51,058 bases of DNA from Saccoglossus kowalevskii. Lineage: Eukaryota > Hemichordata > Enteropneusta > Harrimaniidae. The notes under the pieces were generated by a model. The model did not search any database. It saw only the letters and a program-made list of their open reading frames with translations, and had not been told where the DNA came from. The stretch is from positions 31,213-82,270 of the forward strand of contig NW_003143840.1 of the NCBI RefSeq assembly GCF_000003605.2. The letters are read 5' to 3'. Shown here in pieces: positions 14,901 to 26,769 of the stretch; the first letter of the stretch is position 1; the number at the start of each line of letters is the position of its first letter. Position numbers and translations under genes: made by a program.

Positions 14901-17009
14901 AATATGCTTAGAACCGTAATGCATGTGTAATCCACGATACCCGAGAACGCAGATATGTATCAATGAAACGGGTCAATTGAACATGTTGGAAACGATAGAG
15001 AATAGAGTTCACATATACATTTATCTTCATGTTATCTTATTGAGATTATCGATATTCACGCAATGCACATGTTAACCAAACACAGTAGGAATCCGATATG
15101 ACAAATTCCTGCGATTTTTTCTTATAATGTCCTTAATAACATGAATTACACAACATTTCTCAAAATAATAGTTGCTGAGAAAATACAGAATTCTAGCGGG
15201 AAAACAACTTGATAATATTTGCAGCGGAAATTATTTACACAACATAATGACAATATAGGTTACTTCACTGTGATATATCCGGTTACTGACAGATTTTAAA
15301 AAGAATATATTAATGTACACATATCTGGTTCAAATAATCTTCAATTTTGCACTTATCCAATTTCTAACAGATTAGTTATTTAGCCAAATTTTGACGTATC
15401 TTGTCAACATTATACATACACGTCACATTTATATGAATGAAGATAAATTGAAACCAAATAAAGAAGAGTAAAGTTTTGTTTTTCTGAATAGCCGTCAAAA
15501 TGTACATAAATGTTTACTTAAATTTACTGCACTGTGAATGTGCAATATGTTAATGTTGACAAACGGCTTAGCTCATAATCATATAAAAATTAAATATGAC
15601 TATCTTTTTTAAATCATATAGGGTTTTATAAAGGAGCGTACCGAGTGTAATATGTTGTACAATAATATTATATTTCACAATACTCGCCTTTGTATACGAG
15701 AGACAAGTAAGCATAACTTACAATTAGTGACTGACTATGCAGGAATCCAATTAGAAAGCTGACTGTATAGTTCAACTACGTCTTTGAAGATTTACACAAA
15801 CCACTCAAGAGGACGAAGCTAACATAAACAACAGTGCTATTATTTACCTTGTAGGTTATTACATACCTAGACGCTTTTACGTGGGTTGACACGCATGTTG
15901 ATGGTAAGAATAATATTGAGGTTCTCCACTTCGTATCAGTGACTCACTGTGCAAGAATGATATTCATAGTTGGTTCTGTGAAACTGTGAGTAAATAGTAA
16001 TTTGAATTCCACACACAACTCCCACAGAGAATAATGCCGGCATGTGGGATTATGAAACACATACGCTATTTTCTTTTAAGCTAATCATCGGACTCATAGT
16101 CAATGAACCTGGCCTGTTTGTTTCGGCTATGGGCCAAAACTCGGTGTGGTTAATGCCAAGGTTTTTGGAAGTAACACTATTTAAATCTTCAGACATAGAA
16201 TAACTAACTGTACTTGCGTGAAACTATAAATCATCAGTTTTGTTATCACCTAATGCAATTCGTAGTTAGAATTCGAGTGTCACATTCCTACGTTAGCTTA
16301 ACGACCAGGGTATGTGCCTGTACCATCCCGAAAACACGCTCCGCCTCAATCATGGAATAATAATGTATTCGATTTCGAACTGTGCAAATCACACAAACTG
16401 TGACAATGAAGGAGATTTCATCTATCAATTCGCATTTAAAGACCGTGCTATCGTTTAAAGTACCCGTATTATCACTGCCAATTAAGCACTACACGATCCA
16501 GAAGACATTAACTATAGCGAATGCACACACTAACATGGCTAAACTATGTGTATACATTACAACTATGCAGATATTTTGGGATTTCATGAAATCATACCGT
16601 ACATAATTGATATACTGATGCGTCCGATTTTGCAGTGGGGTTACTTTTATGATTTCCGATTTAGTGCAATACGTGTGTACTTTACAAGTCTGAGTTTTGT
16701 GTCCCGTCGTTTGTTTTCATAATTATAGAAGACAGTGTATAATGTTATACGCACAAGACCTTAGTAAGCTTCTTCAACAATGCAAAACTTGTAAATAAAT
16801 AATCCATCAAGTATTACTAAGAATAAAAACTCGAATATACGATTATGTGATCAACAATGAATCTTTAAACTGGTGTAATCATATATATAGTAAATGTTCT
16901 AAGACGACTGAACTAAACATCAATTAGCGGCGGAACAAATGAAATATTGAATAGCATTATGAATTGAATATATTATGGTAGCCAATATGGTAATTGTCTA
17001 ATGTAATTG
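8938..17009. other. AT-rich intergenic or intronic sequence
   Basis: There is no array and no secure gene. A short (GT)n run lies at 10311-10327. Three minus-strand open segments (10985-11200, 12819-13049, 13591-13800) are somewhat more balanced in base composition than their flanks. The one at 12819-13049 follows a plausible acceptor (TATGTGTTTAG at about 13044), but none shows a recognisable domain, so I do not call them genes. No tRNA or rRNA signature was seen. Confidence 0.5.
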
Positions 17010-19018
17010 TACAGTATGCAGCAGTATATGCACATTAGGATAAATATCTACTCATTGACAGTTGCAGCAGCAGAACATGCAAATTAAAATGAATTTCAAC
17101 TTCTTTACAGTTTGCAGCAGTACGCACAAATTAGAGTAAATATCTACTTATTGACAGATATGGCAGTGCATACAAATTAAGGTAAATGTCTACGCATTGA
17201 AAGTTCGCAACGGAATATGCAAGTTAGACCAGATGTCCACTCAGAGACAGATTTGAGCAGTATATACACAATGGAGTAAATGTCAATAATTGAAATTTTG
17301 CTTACAAGTTAGGGTGAATGTCTACTCATTGTGAGTTGCAGCAGTCCATGCAAATTACAGCAAATGTCCACTCACTGACAGATTGCAGCAGTACATACAT
17401 ATTAAGGTAAATGTGCCGACTCATTGACAGATTGCAGCAGTACATACAAATTACGGTAAAAGTTCACTCATTGACAGTTTTCAGAAGTACACACAAATTA
17501 AGGTAAATGTGTCCACTTATTGACAGATTGCAGCAGTTCATACAAATTAAGGTAAATGTGTCCACTCATTGACAGATTGCAGCAGTACATACAAATTGAG
17601 GTAAATGTGTCCACTCATTGACAGAATACAGAGTTCATACAAATTAAGGTAAATGTGTCCACTCATTGACAGAATACAGCAGTTCATACAAATTGAGGTA
17701 AATGTGTCCACTCATTGACAGATTGCAGCAGTTCATACAAATTGAGGTAAATGTGTCCACTCATTGACAGATTGCAGCAGTACATACAAATTAAGGTAAA
17801 TGTGTCCACTCATTGACATATTGCAGCAGTTCATACAAATTAAGGTAAACGTGTCCACTCATTGACAGATTACAACAGTTCATACAAATTGAGGTAAATG
17901 TGTACACTCACTGACAGATTGCAGCAGTTCATACAAATTGAGGTAAATGTGTCCACTCATTGACAGATTGCAGCAGTACATACAAATTAAGGTAAATGTG
18001 TCCACTCATTGACATATTGCAGCAGTTCATACAAATTAAGGTAAACGTGTCCACTCATTGACAGATTACAACAGTTCATACAAATTGAGGTAAATGTGTA
18101 CACTCACTGACAGATTGCAGCAGTTCATACAAATTGAGGTAAATGTGTCCACTCATTGACAGAATACAGCAGTTCATACAAATTAAGGTAAATGTCCACA
18201 CATAGACAGATTGCAGAAGTACAAATAAATAAGGTGGAATGTCCACTCATTGACAGTTTGCAGCACAACATAGAATTTGAAGTAAATGTCTACAGATTGC
18301 AGCAGTACATATCAATCAGGGAAAATCTCCACACATTGGCAGTTTGTAGCAGTACACGCAAATCAGGGAAATGTCTACTCAATGACAGTTTGCAGCAGTA
18401 TACACATAATAGGGTAAATATCCACTCATTGACATATAGCTGCAGTCTACATAAATTAGAGTAAATGTCCCACACATTGACAGTTTGCAGCAGTACATGC
18501 AAATTAGGGTAAATGTCCCATCATTGCAGCAGAAGAGTAGGGTGAATGTCTACTTACTGACAGATGAAGCAACAGAACATGTAAATTAGGGTGAATTTCA
18601 GTTCAGTGACTGTTCGCTGCAGTACACACACAATAGGGTAAATGTCCACTCATTGGCAGTTTTCAGCAGAACATACAAATTAGGACAGATGTCCACTCAA
18701 TGACAGATTGCAGTAGTACATACACATGAGAGTAAATGTCTACTCAATGACTGTTTGCAGCAGTATACACACAATAGGGTAAATATCCACTCATTGACAT
18801 ATTGCTGCAGTCCACTCAAATTAGCGTAAATGTTCCACACATTGACAGATTGCATCAGTACATACACATCAAGGTAAATGTTCATGCTTTGACCTTTTGC
18901 AGCAGTTCACGCAAATTAGGGCAAATGTCCACAGATTGCAACAGGAAAAATAGGGTAAATGTCCACTCATTGACTCATAGTATATGTTCATTCAGAAATA
19001 GTTTGCATTCATGGCGAA
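17010..19018. repeat. 49-bp minisatellite, left half of a 4-kb array
   Basis: About 40 units, best conserved between 17340 and 18190. Key words in order are GATTGCAGCAG, TTCATACAAATTGAGG, TAAATGTGTCC and ACTCATTGACA, giving 49 bp. Units near both edges are more diverged and often lack the TGT before CCACTC. A block of four units (196 bp) starting at 17761 is repeated almost exactly from 17957. The right end grades into the 48-bp family. Confidence 0.96.
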
Positions 19019-21075
19019 AGGTCACTGATTGACATTTTGCAGCAGCACATACGAACAAATGGTGAATGTTCACTGATTGACAGTTTGCAACAGCACATAC
19101 GAACTCATGGTGAATGTTCACTGAGTAAAGGGTTGTAGCTGCACATACGAACAAATGGTGAATGTTCACTGATTGACAGTTTGCAGCAGCACATAGGAAC
19201 TCATGGTACATATTCACTGAGTGATGTATTGCAGCATTACATATGAACTCATGATGAATGTTCACTGAGTGATGGATTGCAGTAGCACATATGAACTCAT
19301 GATGAATGTTCACTGAGTGATGGATTGCAGTAGCACATATGAACTCATGGTGAATGTTCACTGAGTGATGGATTGCAGTAGCACATATGAACTCATGATG
19401 AATGTTCACTGAGTGATGGATTGCAGTAGCACATATGAACTAATGGTGAATGTTCACTGAGTGATGGATTGCAGCAGCACATCCGAACTCATGAGGAATG
19501 ATCACTGAGTGATGTATTGCAGCAGTACACATGAACGCATGATGAATGTTCACTGAGTGATGGATTGTAGTAGCACATATGAACTCATGGTGAATGTTCA
19601 CTGAGTGATGGATTGCAGTAGCACATATGAACTCATGGTGAATGTTCACTGAGTGATGGAGTGCAGCAGCACATCCGAACTCATGAGGAATGAACTGAGT
19701 GATGTATTGCAGCAGTACATATGAACTCATGATGAATGTTCACTGAGTGATGGATTGCAGTAGCACATATGAACTCATGGTGAATGTTCACTGAGTGATG
19801 GATTGCAGTAGAACATATGAACTCATGATGAATCTTCACTGAGTGTTGGATTGCAGTAGCACATATGAACTCATGGTGAATGTTCACTGAGTGATGGATT
19901 GCAGCAGCACATACGAACTCACGGTGAATGTTCACTGAGTGATGGATTGCAGCAGCACATATAAACTCATGATGAATGTTCACTGAGCTAAGGATTTCAG
20001 CAGCACATAAACTCATGATGGATTGCAGTAGCACATACAAACTCATGGTGAATGTTCACTGAGTAAAGGGTTGCAGTAGCACATATGAACTCATGATGAA
20101 TATTCACTGAGTAAAGGGTTGCAGTAGCACATATGAACTCATGATGAATCTTCACTGAGTGATTGATTGCAGTAGCACATATGAACTAATGGTGAATGTT
20201 CACTGAGTGATGGATTGCAGCAGCACATCCGAACTCATGAGGAATGATCACTGAGTGATGTATTGCAGCAGTACATATGAACTCATGATGAATGTTCACT
20301 GAGTAATGGATTGCAGTAGCACATATGAACTCATGGTAAATGTTCACTGAGTGATGGATTGCAGTAGAACATATGAACTCATGATGAATCTTCACTGAGT
20401 GATGGATTGCAGTAGCACATATGAACTCATGGTGAATGTTCACTGAGTGATGGATTGCAGTAGCACATATGAACTCATGATGAATGTTCACTGAGTGATG
20501 GATTGCAGTAGCACATATGAACTCATGGTGAATGTTCACTGAGTGATGGATTGCAGCAGCACATATGAACTCATGATAAATGTTCACTGAGTAAAGGGTT
20601 GCAGCAGCACATACGAACTCACGATGAATGTTCACTGAGTGATGGATTGCAGCAGCACATATGAACTCATGGTGAAAGTTCACTGAGTGATGGATTGCCG
20701 TAGCACATATAAACTCATGATGAATGTTCACTGAGCTAAGGATTTCAGCAGCACATAAACTCATGATGGATTGCAGTAGCACATACAAACTCATGGTGAA
20801 TGTTCACTGAGTAAAGGGTTGCAGTAGCACATATGAACTCATGATGAATATTCACTGAGTAAAGGGTTGCAGTAGCACATATGAACTTATGGTGAATGCT
20901 CACTGAGTGATGGATTGCAGTAGCACATACGAACTCATGGTGATTGTTCACTGAGTAAAGGGTTGCAGTAGCACATTTGAACTTATGGTGAATGCTCACT
21001 GAGTGATGGATTGCAGTAGCACATACGAACTCATGGTGAATGTTCACTCACTGAGTGATAGATTGCAGCAGTACA
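19019..21075. repeat. 48-bp minisatellite, right half of the 4-kb array
   Basis: About 42 units with key words CACTGAGTGATGGATTGCAG, TAGCACATATGAACTCATGG and TGAATGTT. The minus strand is stop-free for long stretches with a 16-residue period (VNIHHEFICATAIHHS), but unit variants change amino acids freely and the frame is broken by indels. I therefore read it as satellite DNA. A block containing the aberrant word CACTGAGCTAAGGATTTCAG at 19981 recurs at 20729, showing a duplication with 748-bp offset. Units at 19020-19200 are hybrids with the 49-bp family. Confidence 0.96.
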
Positions 21076-23288
21076 AGTGCATTAATATCACAGTGTTACA
21101 ATATAACCTTGTGAGATTTGAATCAATGGTTGCTGTTTTAATGCGAAATATTTAAATTGTAAGTATAAAGTAGAAAGAACTTCTCTGGTACATTTAGCAT
21201 AAAAGACGTAGCACCTGAACTACCCGTACATGTCAATAATATTACCGTCATAATGCACTCCAATAAACATACATTAACGAGGTAATTTAAATGTCTATCC
21301 CTCGAAATTACTATCAAAAATGAAATGCAAGCAATTGCCACTCACATGAGTGAACACATAAAATATCCACAGCCTCACCCAAGATATGTATATAAGTAGT
21401 AATATCCATAGCTTTAATGGGAGGGTTTAATTGACGTAATTTTAAACTGACAGAAGACAAATCATGTTTATGAATGTAAATTGTTCTGGACTTTAATTTG
21501 ATCACTGACTGTTTTTTTCAATCGATTCAATGTGTCTAAGCTTAATGGAGCCACATTACAAGGCACACCCGCATAGTAAATGTCACAAACGCCAAATGCC
21601 AGAAGAAATACTAATATGTTCAAAATGACAGTTTTACGACTTACTTGCAATTCATGTGAGTCGTATGTCATACATCATTGCGAGGTTAACGCGATATAAG
21701 CGACCACGTGACAGCGTGTTTTATTTAGTTTGCTGTAATACAACATACAATTTGGAACTAGAGTCAGGGGAAATGAGTCCGGGTCAAGGCATGCACGAGA
21801 AGTAATATAAAAATAATGCCCTATTTTTTGACGGAGTATATCGCAACTATCAATTAATGTTATTGTTCATTATTGTCTTCTCTGTCAGATTGTAAATGTC
21901 GTGTCAATTCGTAACACAATTGTGTGGTTCAGTTGTGACAATACCATAGAAATATAGGCGATTGAATAGTGGAAACATAAAAATCATCGTTGATCGTGTA
22001 TATTTATTATAATATAGAAAAGTGTTCACGTTATTAGAAATAATTTAAAAAAAATGTTTCCCCAAAACGCTGTATCTATACTACTGTACTACAAGTAAGT
22101 ATATCAATATACCACTGGATGATGTCAGCCATACGAACTTGTATCGTGTATATATATAGCAACACAATATAGGGCAAGCAGTCATTTTAATAAAATCACC
22201 AAACAATGGGAAATATGGAAATGCATATTTATAGAGGTTGTCACACACCCGTCAATACATACAACTGATGAATGACCACCTGAAGTTTATTCTGTATAAA
22301 TTGTATAACAGTATAATAACTTACATCAGTCTTACATTACAGTACTATACATATGCTGTACTGCTATGTATGTATGTATCAATTACCGAGCGTCGAGTGA
22401 ATTTTACACTGAGCTGGCCAATATGCTTGGGGTTAGTTAGTATTTATTCGGTAACTTACAAGGAAACATTTGCATGAATCCATTGAATACTCTTTATGAG
22501 GTATACGTGAAAACAATAAGATTAATTGAAACATATTAGGAACATTTTCTTCCTAGACTATTACAGAATAAAGGTAAGTAAAGGAAAACACGAATATGAG
22601 AATAAAGATCACTTCGTCCACGTGAACTCGTCATCATGTCTATGCCGTTACAATACAAGTTCATTATCATAGCTAGCAAAACTAATCGTCACTTGAGATA
22701 AGCATACGCATTTACCTTTTAATGAAAACAATTTGTATTTAATAACATAGTAAACTACGATTATACGTTGATCGACTGTCACTCAGCAGTTAAACAATCG
22801 GAAAATTACAATAAACCAATCTCAACAGACTAAAAGGAAATGCTCCATAAACAAGTTTCACTCTGCAAATAACTTTTAGTACATTTTCGATTTGTGCAAA
22901 AGGCGGTTAACATGATATCTTAGCATGATTCACTGTTTCCCTTCTTGTATCCTAACCAGAGTTTCATAGCCTTAAAGATAATAATCACCTTAGATTCTCC
23001 GATTAAGTGACACTACAATGCAGCAATGGCATGTGTATTCGTTACATATTATTAAACATCTTTCACCGTAACGCCATAAGTTACAGTGTGCCGTAATTTT
23101 GCGGTATTTTACGGAGTATTTTCATCCTACCATATTAGGAAATGCAAATTCCAAATATGGATTGATTACGCGCGTAAGCGTCCTCTAATAATAAAAACAA
23201 ACATGGTTGCCACCAGGATTCGACCGGACCGAACTTTTTGGGTTTCGGCATTCCCATGATGTATCCTTAGAAGAAAAAGACGTATGAT
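21076..23288. other. AT-rich sequence, one small ORF worth noting
   Basis: There is no repeat array here. A minus-strand ATG ORF lies at 21468-21671 and is described separately. A 12-bp palindrome TTACGCGCGTAA lies near 23165. Otherwise nothing is supported. Confidence 0.5.
21468..21671 (-). CDS. Hypothetical small ORF or first exon with a hydrophobic segment
   Basis: An ATG-initiated frame of 67 codons. Residues about 13-30 (KTVILNILVFLLAFGVCD) form a hydrophobic stretch after a polar N-terminus, compatible with a signal peptide or signal anchor. The following part, up to about residue 57, is mixed and polar. The frame simply runs to a stop, and a weak donor-like ACA|GTCAGT occurs before the end. 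No family is recognised, no neighbouring exon could be attached, and a chance ORF of this size is quite possible in this window. Confidence 0.2.
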   Translation of the reverse strand: MTYDSHELQVSRKTVILNILVFLLAFGVCDIYYAGVPCNVAPLSLDTLNRLKKTVSDQIKVQNNLHS

Positions 23289-23432
23289 AATAAGGTATTG
23301 CGAGGATGCCTAAAAGTATGCACTCAAACAGTACGCTGTCACACCGACCAACGCTGCGCGTCGGTCGATACTTCCGCTGTACTGTCTTCGTACATACTTT
23401 GAGGTATCCTCGAAATAACCTCATATTATTAT
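23289..23432. mobile_element. Foldback (long imperfect hairpin) element
   Basis: The arm beginning CGAGGATGCCTAAAAGTATG at 23301 is matched by the reverse complement of the arm ending at 23412, whose complement reads CGAGGATACCTCAAAGTATG. Pairing continues inward through ACAGTAC and closes in a tight apex at 23345-23367 (CGACCAACGC, loop TGC, GCGTCGGTCG). Weaker pairing extends outward into GGTATTG and its partner GGTTATTT, with AATAAT-rich ends. The geometry fits a MITE-like foldback element or a transcribed hairpin. No transposase or second copy is visible. Confidence 0.6.
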
Positions 23433-23639
23433 TGTTATTTAGGTTATGTCTGCACGTGGTCAAGTAATGCTGGCGACCGCTGAAGCAACCCCAAACTACT
23501 ACTTGTGTCTATCCATAATTACATGCTTATTTTGCTGTTGTCCTATTGGAAGTATTGCCATCATTAAATCGCTTGAAATAAGTGGCAGTCAGTTTTTAAA
23601 AATATCTTACCAAAATGTAATATATTCAAATGGTATATC

Positions 23640-24110
23640 ATAGTTATTCTAACAGATAATTTAAAATAGTCAATCAAACAACTTTGACCAACTGAAAAAT
23701 TCTAATAATACATTGCAACTATTTTAACAACATTCTTCCAACTAAAATACTAGAATAATATATTATAACATTTTAACAATATTTATCTTATTCGATATAC
23801 TTTAATGGTATGATATATCTATTATAATTTCAGATATAATTTGTTACAACTATCATAATAGCATTATTTTATCGGTTATACTCAAATGATATATTATAAA
23901 TTCATTCGATTTTCTGATATACTGAGAAAATTACAGCTATTCTAACAACATTCCTCCCCAATATTATATACTGTAGTGGTATATTATTGAACACTTTTTC
24001 CCATTGGATATATTCCAATAGTATAATATAGGGTTTCTGACAATATTTCTCCAGTCGATATATTGTAATAAAATGTTATAGCTATTCTAACCTTTTCTCA
24101 ACTTCTAGAC
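23640..24110. repeat. Degenerate AT-rich array, left part
   Basis: Recurring words TATAGCTATTCTAACAACAT, TCTCCCATCTGATATACT and CTAATAATATATTA appear in this order with a period near 48-50 bp, heavily mutated. The same family resumes at about 26770, on the far side of a satellite and interspersed repeats. Confidence 0.75.
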
Positions 24111-24269
24111 TCAGTGAATGTGATACTTTTCGCCAAGTATTCTGATTTTTAGTGGCAGCAAATTCACTGGTACTGACAACGATACAAAATCATATCAACA
24201 AGTCATTGTCAATGAAATGCATAGTCAGATTATGTTTAAATATTGGAATCGTATTTAGCATATTAATTA

Positions 24270-25760
24270 ATAATCAACATGCAGACTGTGGTGCCATCAA
24301 GTTGACATTATTTTCACTGATCATGCACACTACAGTGCCATCAAGTTTACAATACTTTCACTGATTAGTTAATTAGTATTCATAGAAAACAAGTATTGAT
24401 CAACCATCAACATGCACACTGTGGTGCCATCAAGTTCACATCACTTTCACTGATCATACACACTGTGGCGTCATCAAGGTCACATTACTTTCACCTATCA
24501 TGCACATTTTGGTTATATCAAGTTTACATTACTTTTACTGATTGGTTAATTAAGATTCATAGAAAACAATTATTGATCAACCATCAACATAACACACCGT
24601 AGAGCCATCAAGTTTACATTACTTTCACTGATTGGTTAATTAGGATTCATAGAAAAGAATTATAGATCAACCATCAACATACACTCTGTGGTGCCATCAA
24701 GTTTACATTACTTTCACTGATTGGTTAGTTAGGATTCATAGAAAACAATTATTGATCAACCATCAACATACACACCGTAGGGCCATCAAGTTCACATTAC
24801 TTTTACTGATCATGCACACTGTGGTGCTATCAAGTTTACATTACTTTCACTGATTGGTTAATTAGGATTCATAGAAAAGAATTATAGATCAACCATCAAC
24901 ATACACTCTGTGGTGCCATCAAGTTTACATTACTCTCACTGATTGGTTAGTTAGGATTCATAGAAAACAATTATTGATCAACCATCAACATAGACACTGT
25001 GGTGCCATCAAGTTTACATTATTTTTACTGATCATGCACACTGTGGTGCTATCAAGTTTACATTACTTTCACTGATTGGTTAATTAGGATTCATAGAAAA
25101 GAATTATAGATCAACCATCAACATACATACTGTGGTGCCATCAAGTTCACATTACTCTCACTAATTGGTTAATTAAGATTCATAGAAAACAATTATTGAT
25201 CAACCATCAACATACACTCTGTGGTGCCATCAAGTTTACATTATTTTTACTGATCATGCACACTGTGGTGCTATCAAGTTTACATTACTTTCACTGATTG
25301 GTTAATTAGGATTCATAGAAAAGAATTATAGATCAACCATCAACATACATACTGTGGTGCCATCAAGTTTACATTACTCTCACTAATTGGTTAATTAAGA
25401 TTCATAGAAAACAATTATTGACCAACCATCAACATACACACCGTGGAGCCATCAAGTTTACATTACTTTCACTGATTGGTTAATTAGGATTCATAGAAAA
25501 CAATTATTGATCAACCATCAACATACACTCTGTGGTGCCATCAAGTTTACATTACTTTCACTGATTGGTTAATTAGGATACATAGAAATCAATTATTGAT
25601 CAACCATCAACATACACTCTGTGGTGCCATCAAGTTCACATTACTTTCTTTGATCATACACACTGTGGTGCCATCAAGTTTATATTACCCTCACTGATTG
25701 GTTAATTAGGATTCATAGAACACTATGCTTGATCAACAATCAACATGCACAATGTTTTGC
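24270..25760. repeat. Compound satellite, 89-bp unit with optional 44/45-bp insert
   Basis: The basic unit contains ATCAACCATCAACATACACT, CTGTGGTGCCATCAAGTTTA, CATTACTTTCACTGATTGGT and TAATTAGGATTCATAGAAAA, totalling 89 bp. Many units carry an additional half-unit beginning TGATCATGCACACTGTGGTG that duplicates the central part. An 89-bp unit plus an extended unit makes a higher-order repeat of about 222-223 bp, marked by GAATTATAGATC at 24656, 24879, 25101 and 25323. The first units (24270-24420) are more diverged. Confidence 0.93.
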
Positions 25761-25996
25761 CATCAGGCGTGCATAAAAAAGCAGTTGGACATGTACACAT
25801 TTTGCAATTTTATTCGCTTTCAATAAAAATGGCTGTCATTTCACTAAATTTCATTGAAATCCAAAATCTTGCTTTTGTACCAAAGTTAAGCCCAATCTGT
25901 ACAATTATTTCTGTAAAATAAGCAGAACACTCGTAAAAAACCAAATGGCCTCCAGTGCACCATTCCGAATCGAATCACGAGAAAAAGATGACGAGC

Positions 25997-26008
25997 ATCA
26001 GCAACCCA
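25997..26008. repeat. Left target-site duplication ATCAGCAACCCA
   Basis: Identical to 26101-26112. It immediately precedes the LINE fragment. Confidence 0.85.
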
Positions 26009-26100
26009 GCAACGTCTGGCACAGGACGGGCCTGGTTGGAGAAATCTTGTTGGTGGCCTATGTCCCAGGAGGGACGATAGGCATAAATAAAAATAATATA
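26009..26100 (+). mobile_element. 5'-truncated non-LTR retrotransposon (LINE) 3' end
   Basis: This 92-bp insertion has the form of a LINE ORF2 C-terminus. The frame 26013-26090 reads RLAQDGPGWRNLVGGLCP then RRDDRHK and stop, with the W-R-x-L-V-x-G-L-C-P core that I associate with ORF2 tails of several animal LINE clades. After the stop comes a short A/T-rich tail, TAAAAATAATATA. It is flanked by a perfect 12-bp duplication, and copy II of the host repeat shows the uninterrupted site. Target-primed reverse transcription with strong 5' truncation is the standard explanation. The clade cannot be set from so short a piece, and the element has no coding ability. Confidence 0.8.
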
Positions 26101-26112
26101 ATCAGCAACCCA
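26101..26112. repeat. Right target-site duplication ATCAGCAACCCA
   Basis: Identical to 25997-26008. It immediately follows the A/T-rich LINE tail and continues into CCATGACTGAT, which is the pre-insertion sequence as judged from the second repeat copy. Confidence 0.85.
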
Positions 26113-26180
26113 CCATGACTGATGTCAATGTCAAGTTTAAATGAAATCCGTCAAGGCATGTTCAAGAAACGATTGATGAC

Positions 26181-26730
26181 ATTTTTGAATTTTGTGATTT
26201 TATTAGTTTTTGATGAAAATGGCAGCCATTCGGCTAAATGTCGATGAATAATGAAAATAACTGCAAACAAAATTTAGCCCATTATATCTTGCCTTTGTAC
26301 AAAGTTTAACCCAAATCTTTAAAATGAGAAGAATACTCGTAAAAAACAAAATGGCCACCAGTCTGCCAGTTTGAATCGAATCACGAAAAAAATGACGTGC
26401 ATCAGTCACTGAACCCACCATGACTGATTTCAATGCAAAGTTTGAATAAAATCGGTCAAGGCATGTCCGAGAAACGGTTGATAACATATGGAAATGTTGA
26501 TTTTTGGTGTTTTTTCGTCGGTCAAAAGTCAACCAAATCAAAAATAAATCGATGTACACATGTGTCCCAATTTTACTTGTCTTTGTACCAGCTTTGAAGA
26601 AAATCTGTCCAGGCGTGTCTGAGAAATGACGACGGACGGACAAACGGACGGAAGGAGGGACGCACGGACTTATAATGAACTCCTCGCAAACACACAATGA
26701 AATCAAACACACTGTGTGCTTGATGTATGT
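26181..26730. repeat. Interspersed repeat copy II plus partial third monomer, GACGGACG-type tail
   Basis: Copy II runs through GGTCAAGGCATGTCCGAGAA (about 26452). A further related module containing TGTCCAGGCGTGTCTGAGAA follows and ends in a purine-rich run near 26627-26670 made of GACGGACG-like words. Such tails are familiar from dispersed invertebrate repeats. The long minus-strand frame across this region (26203-26733) is spurious translation of the repeat. Confidence 0.75.
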
Positions 26731-26769
26731 CATACAAAGTGAGCTTTTGTCTATTATTGGTTGGCAGGT

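Larger units (their letters stand above)
25766..26180. repeat. Interspersed repeat copy I (interrupted by a LINE fragment)
   Basis: This copy shares an ordered series of words with copy II: ATGGCTGTCATT/ATGGCAGCCATT, CTTTTGTACCAAAG/CTTTGTACAAAG, ACACTCGTAAAAAACCAAAT, GAATCGAATCACGA, CCACCATGACTGAT and CGTCAAGGCATG. It is interrupted at 26009-26112 by a LINE 3' end plus the duplicated target site. The repeat's own family is not identified. Confidence 0.8.

Noticed and set aside
18975-21047. Long minus-strand ORFs (up to 202 aa) with 16-residue repeats
   Set aside because: They arise because the 48-bp unit is a multiple of three and stop-free in one frame. Unit variants change residues freely, frames break at indels, and no signal peptide or start context is conserved.
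17010-21075. CRISPR-like regular array
   Set aside because: Units are directly adjacent, with variation spread through the unit and no unique spacers, in an animal genome.
23205-23235. B-box-like GGTCGAATCCTGG on the minus strand, possible tRNA or tRNA-derived SINE head
   Set aside because: There is no A box at the right distance and no acceptor stem. The SINE idea cannot be supported from one copy.
26203-26733. 176-aa minus-strand ORF
   Set aside because: It lies entirely within interspersed repeat copies and the GACGGACG-like tail. The protein is a translation of repeat DNA with no domain.
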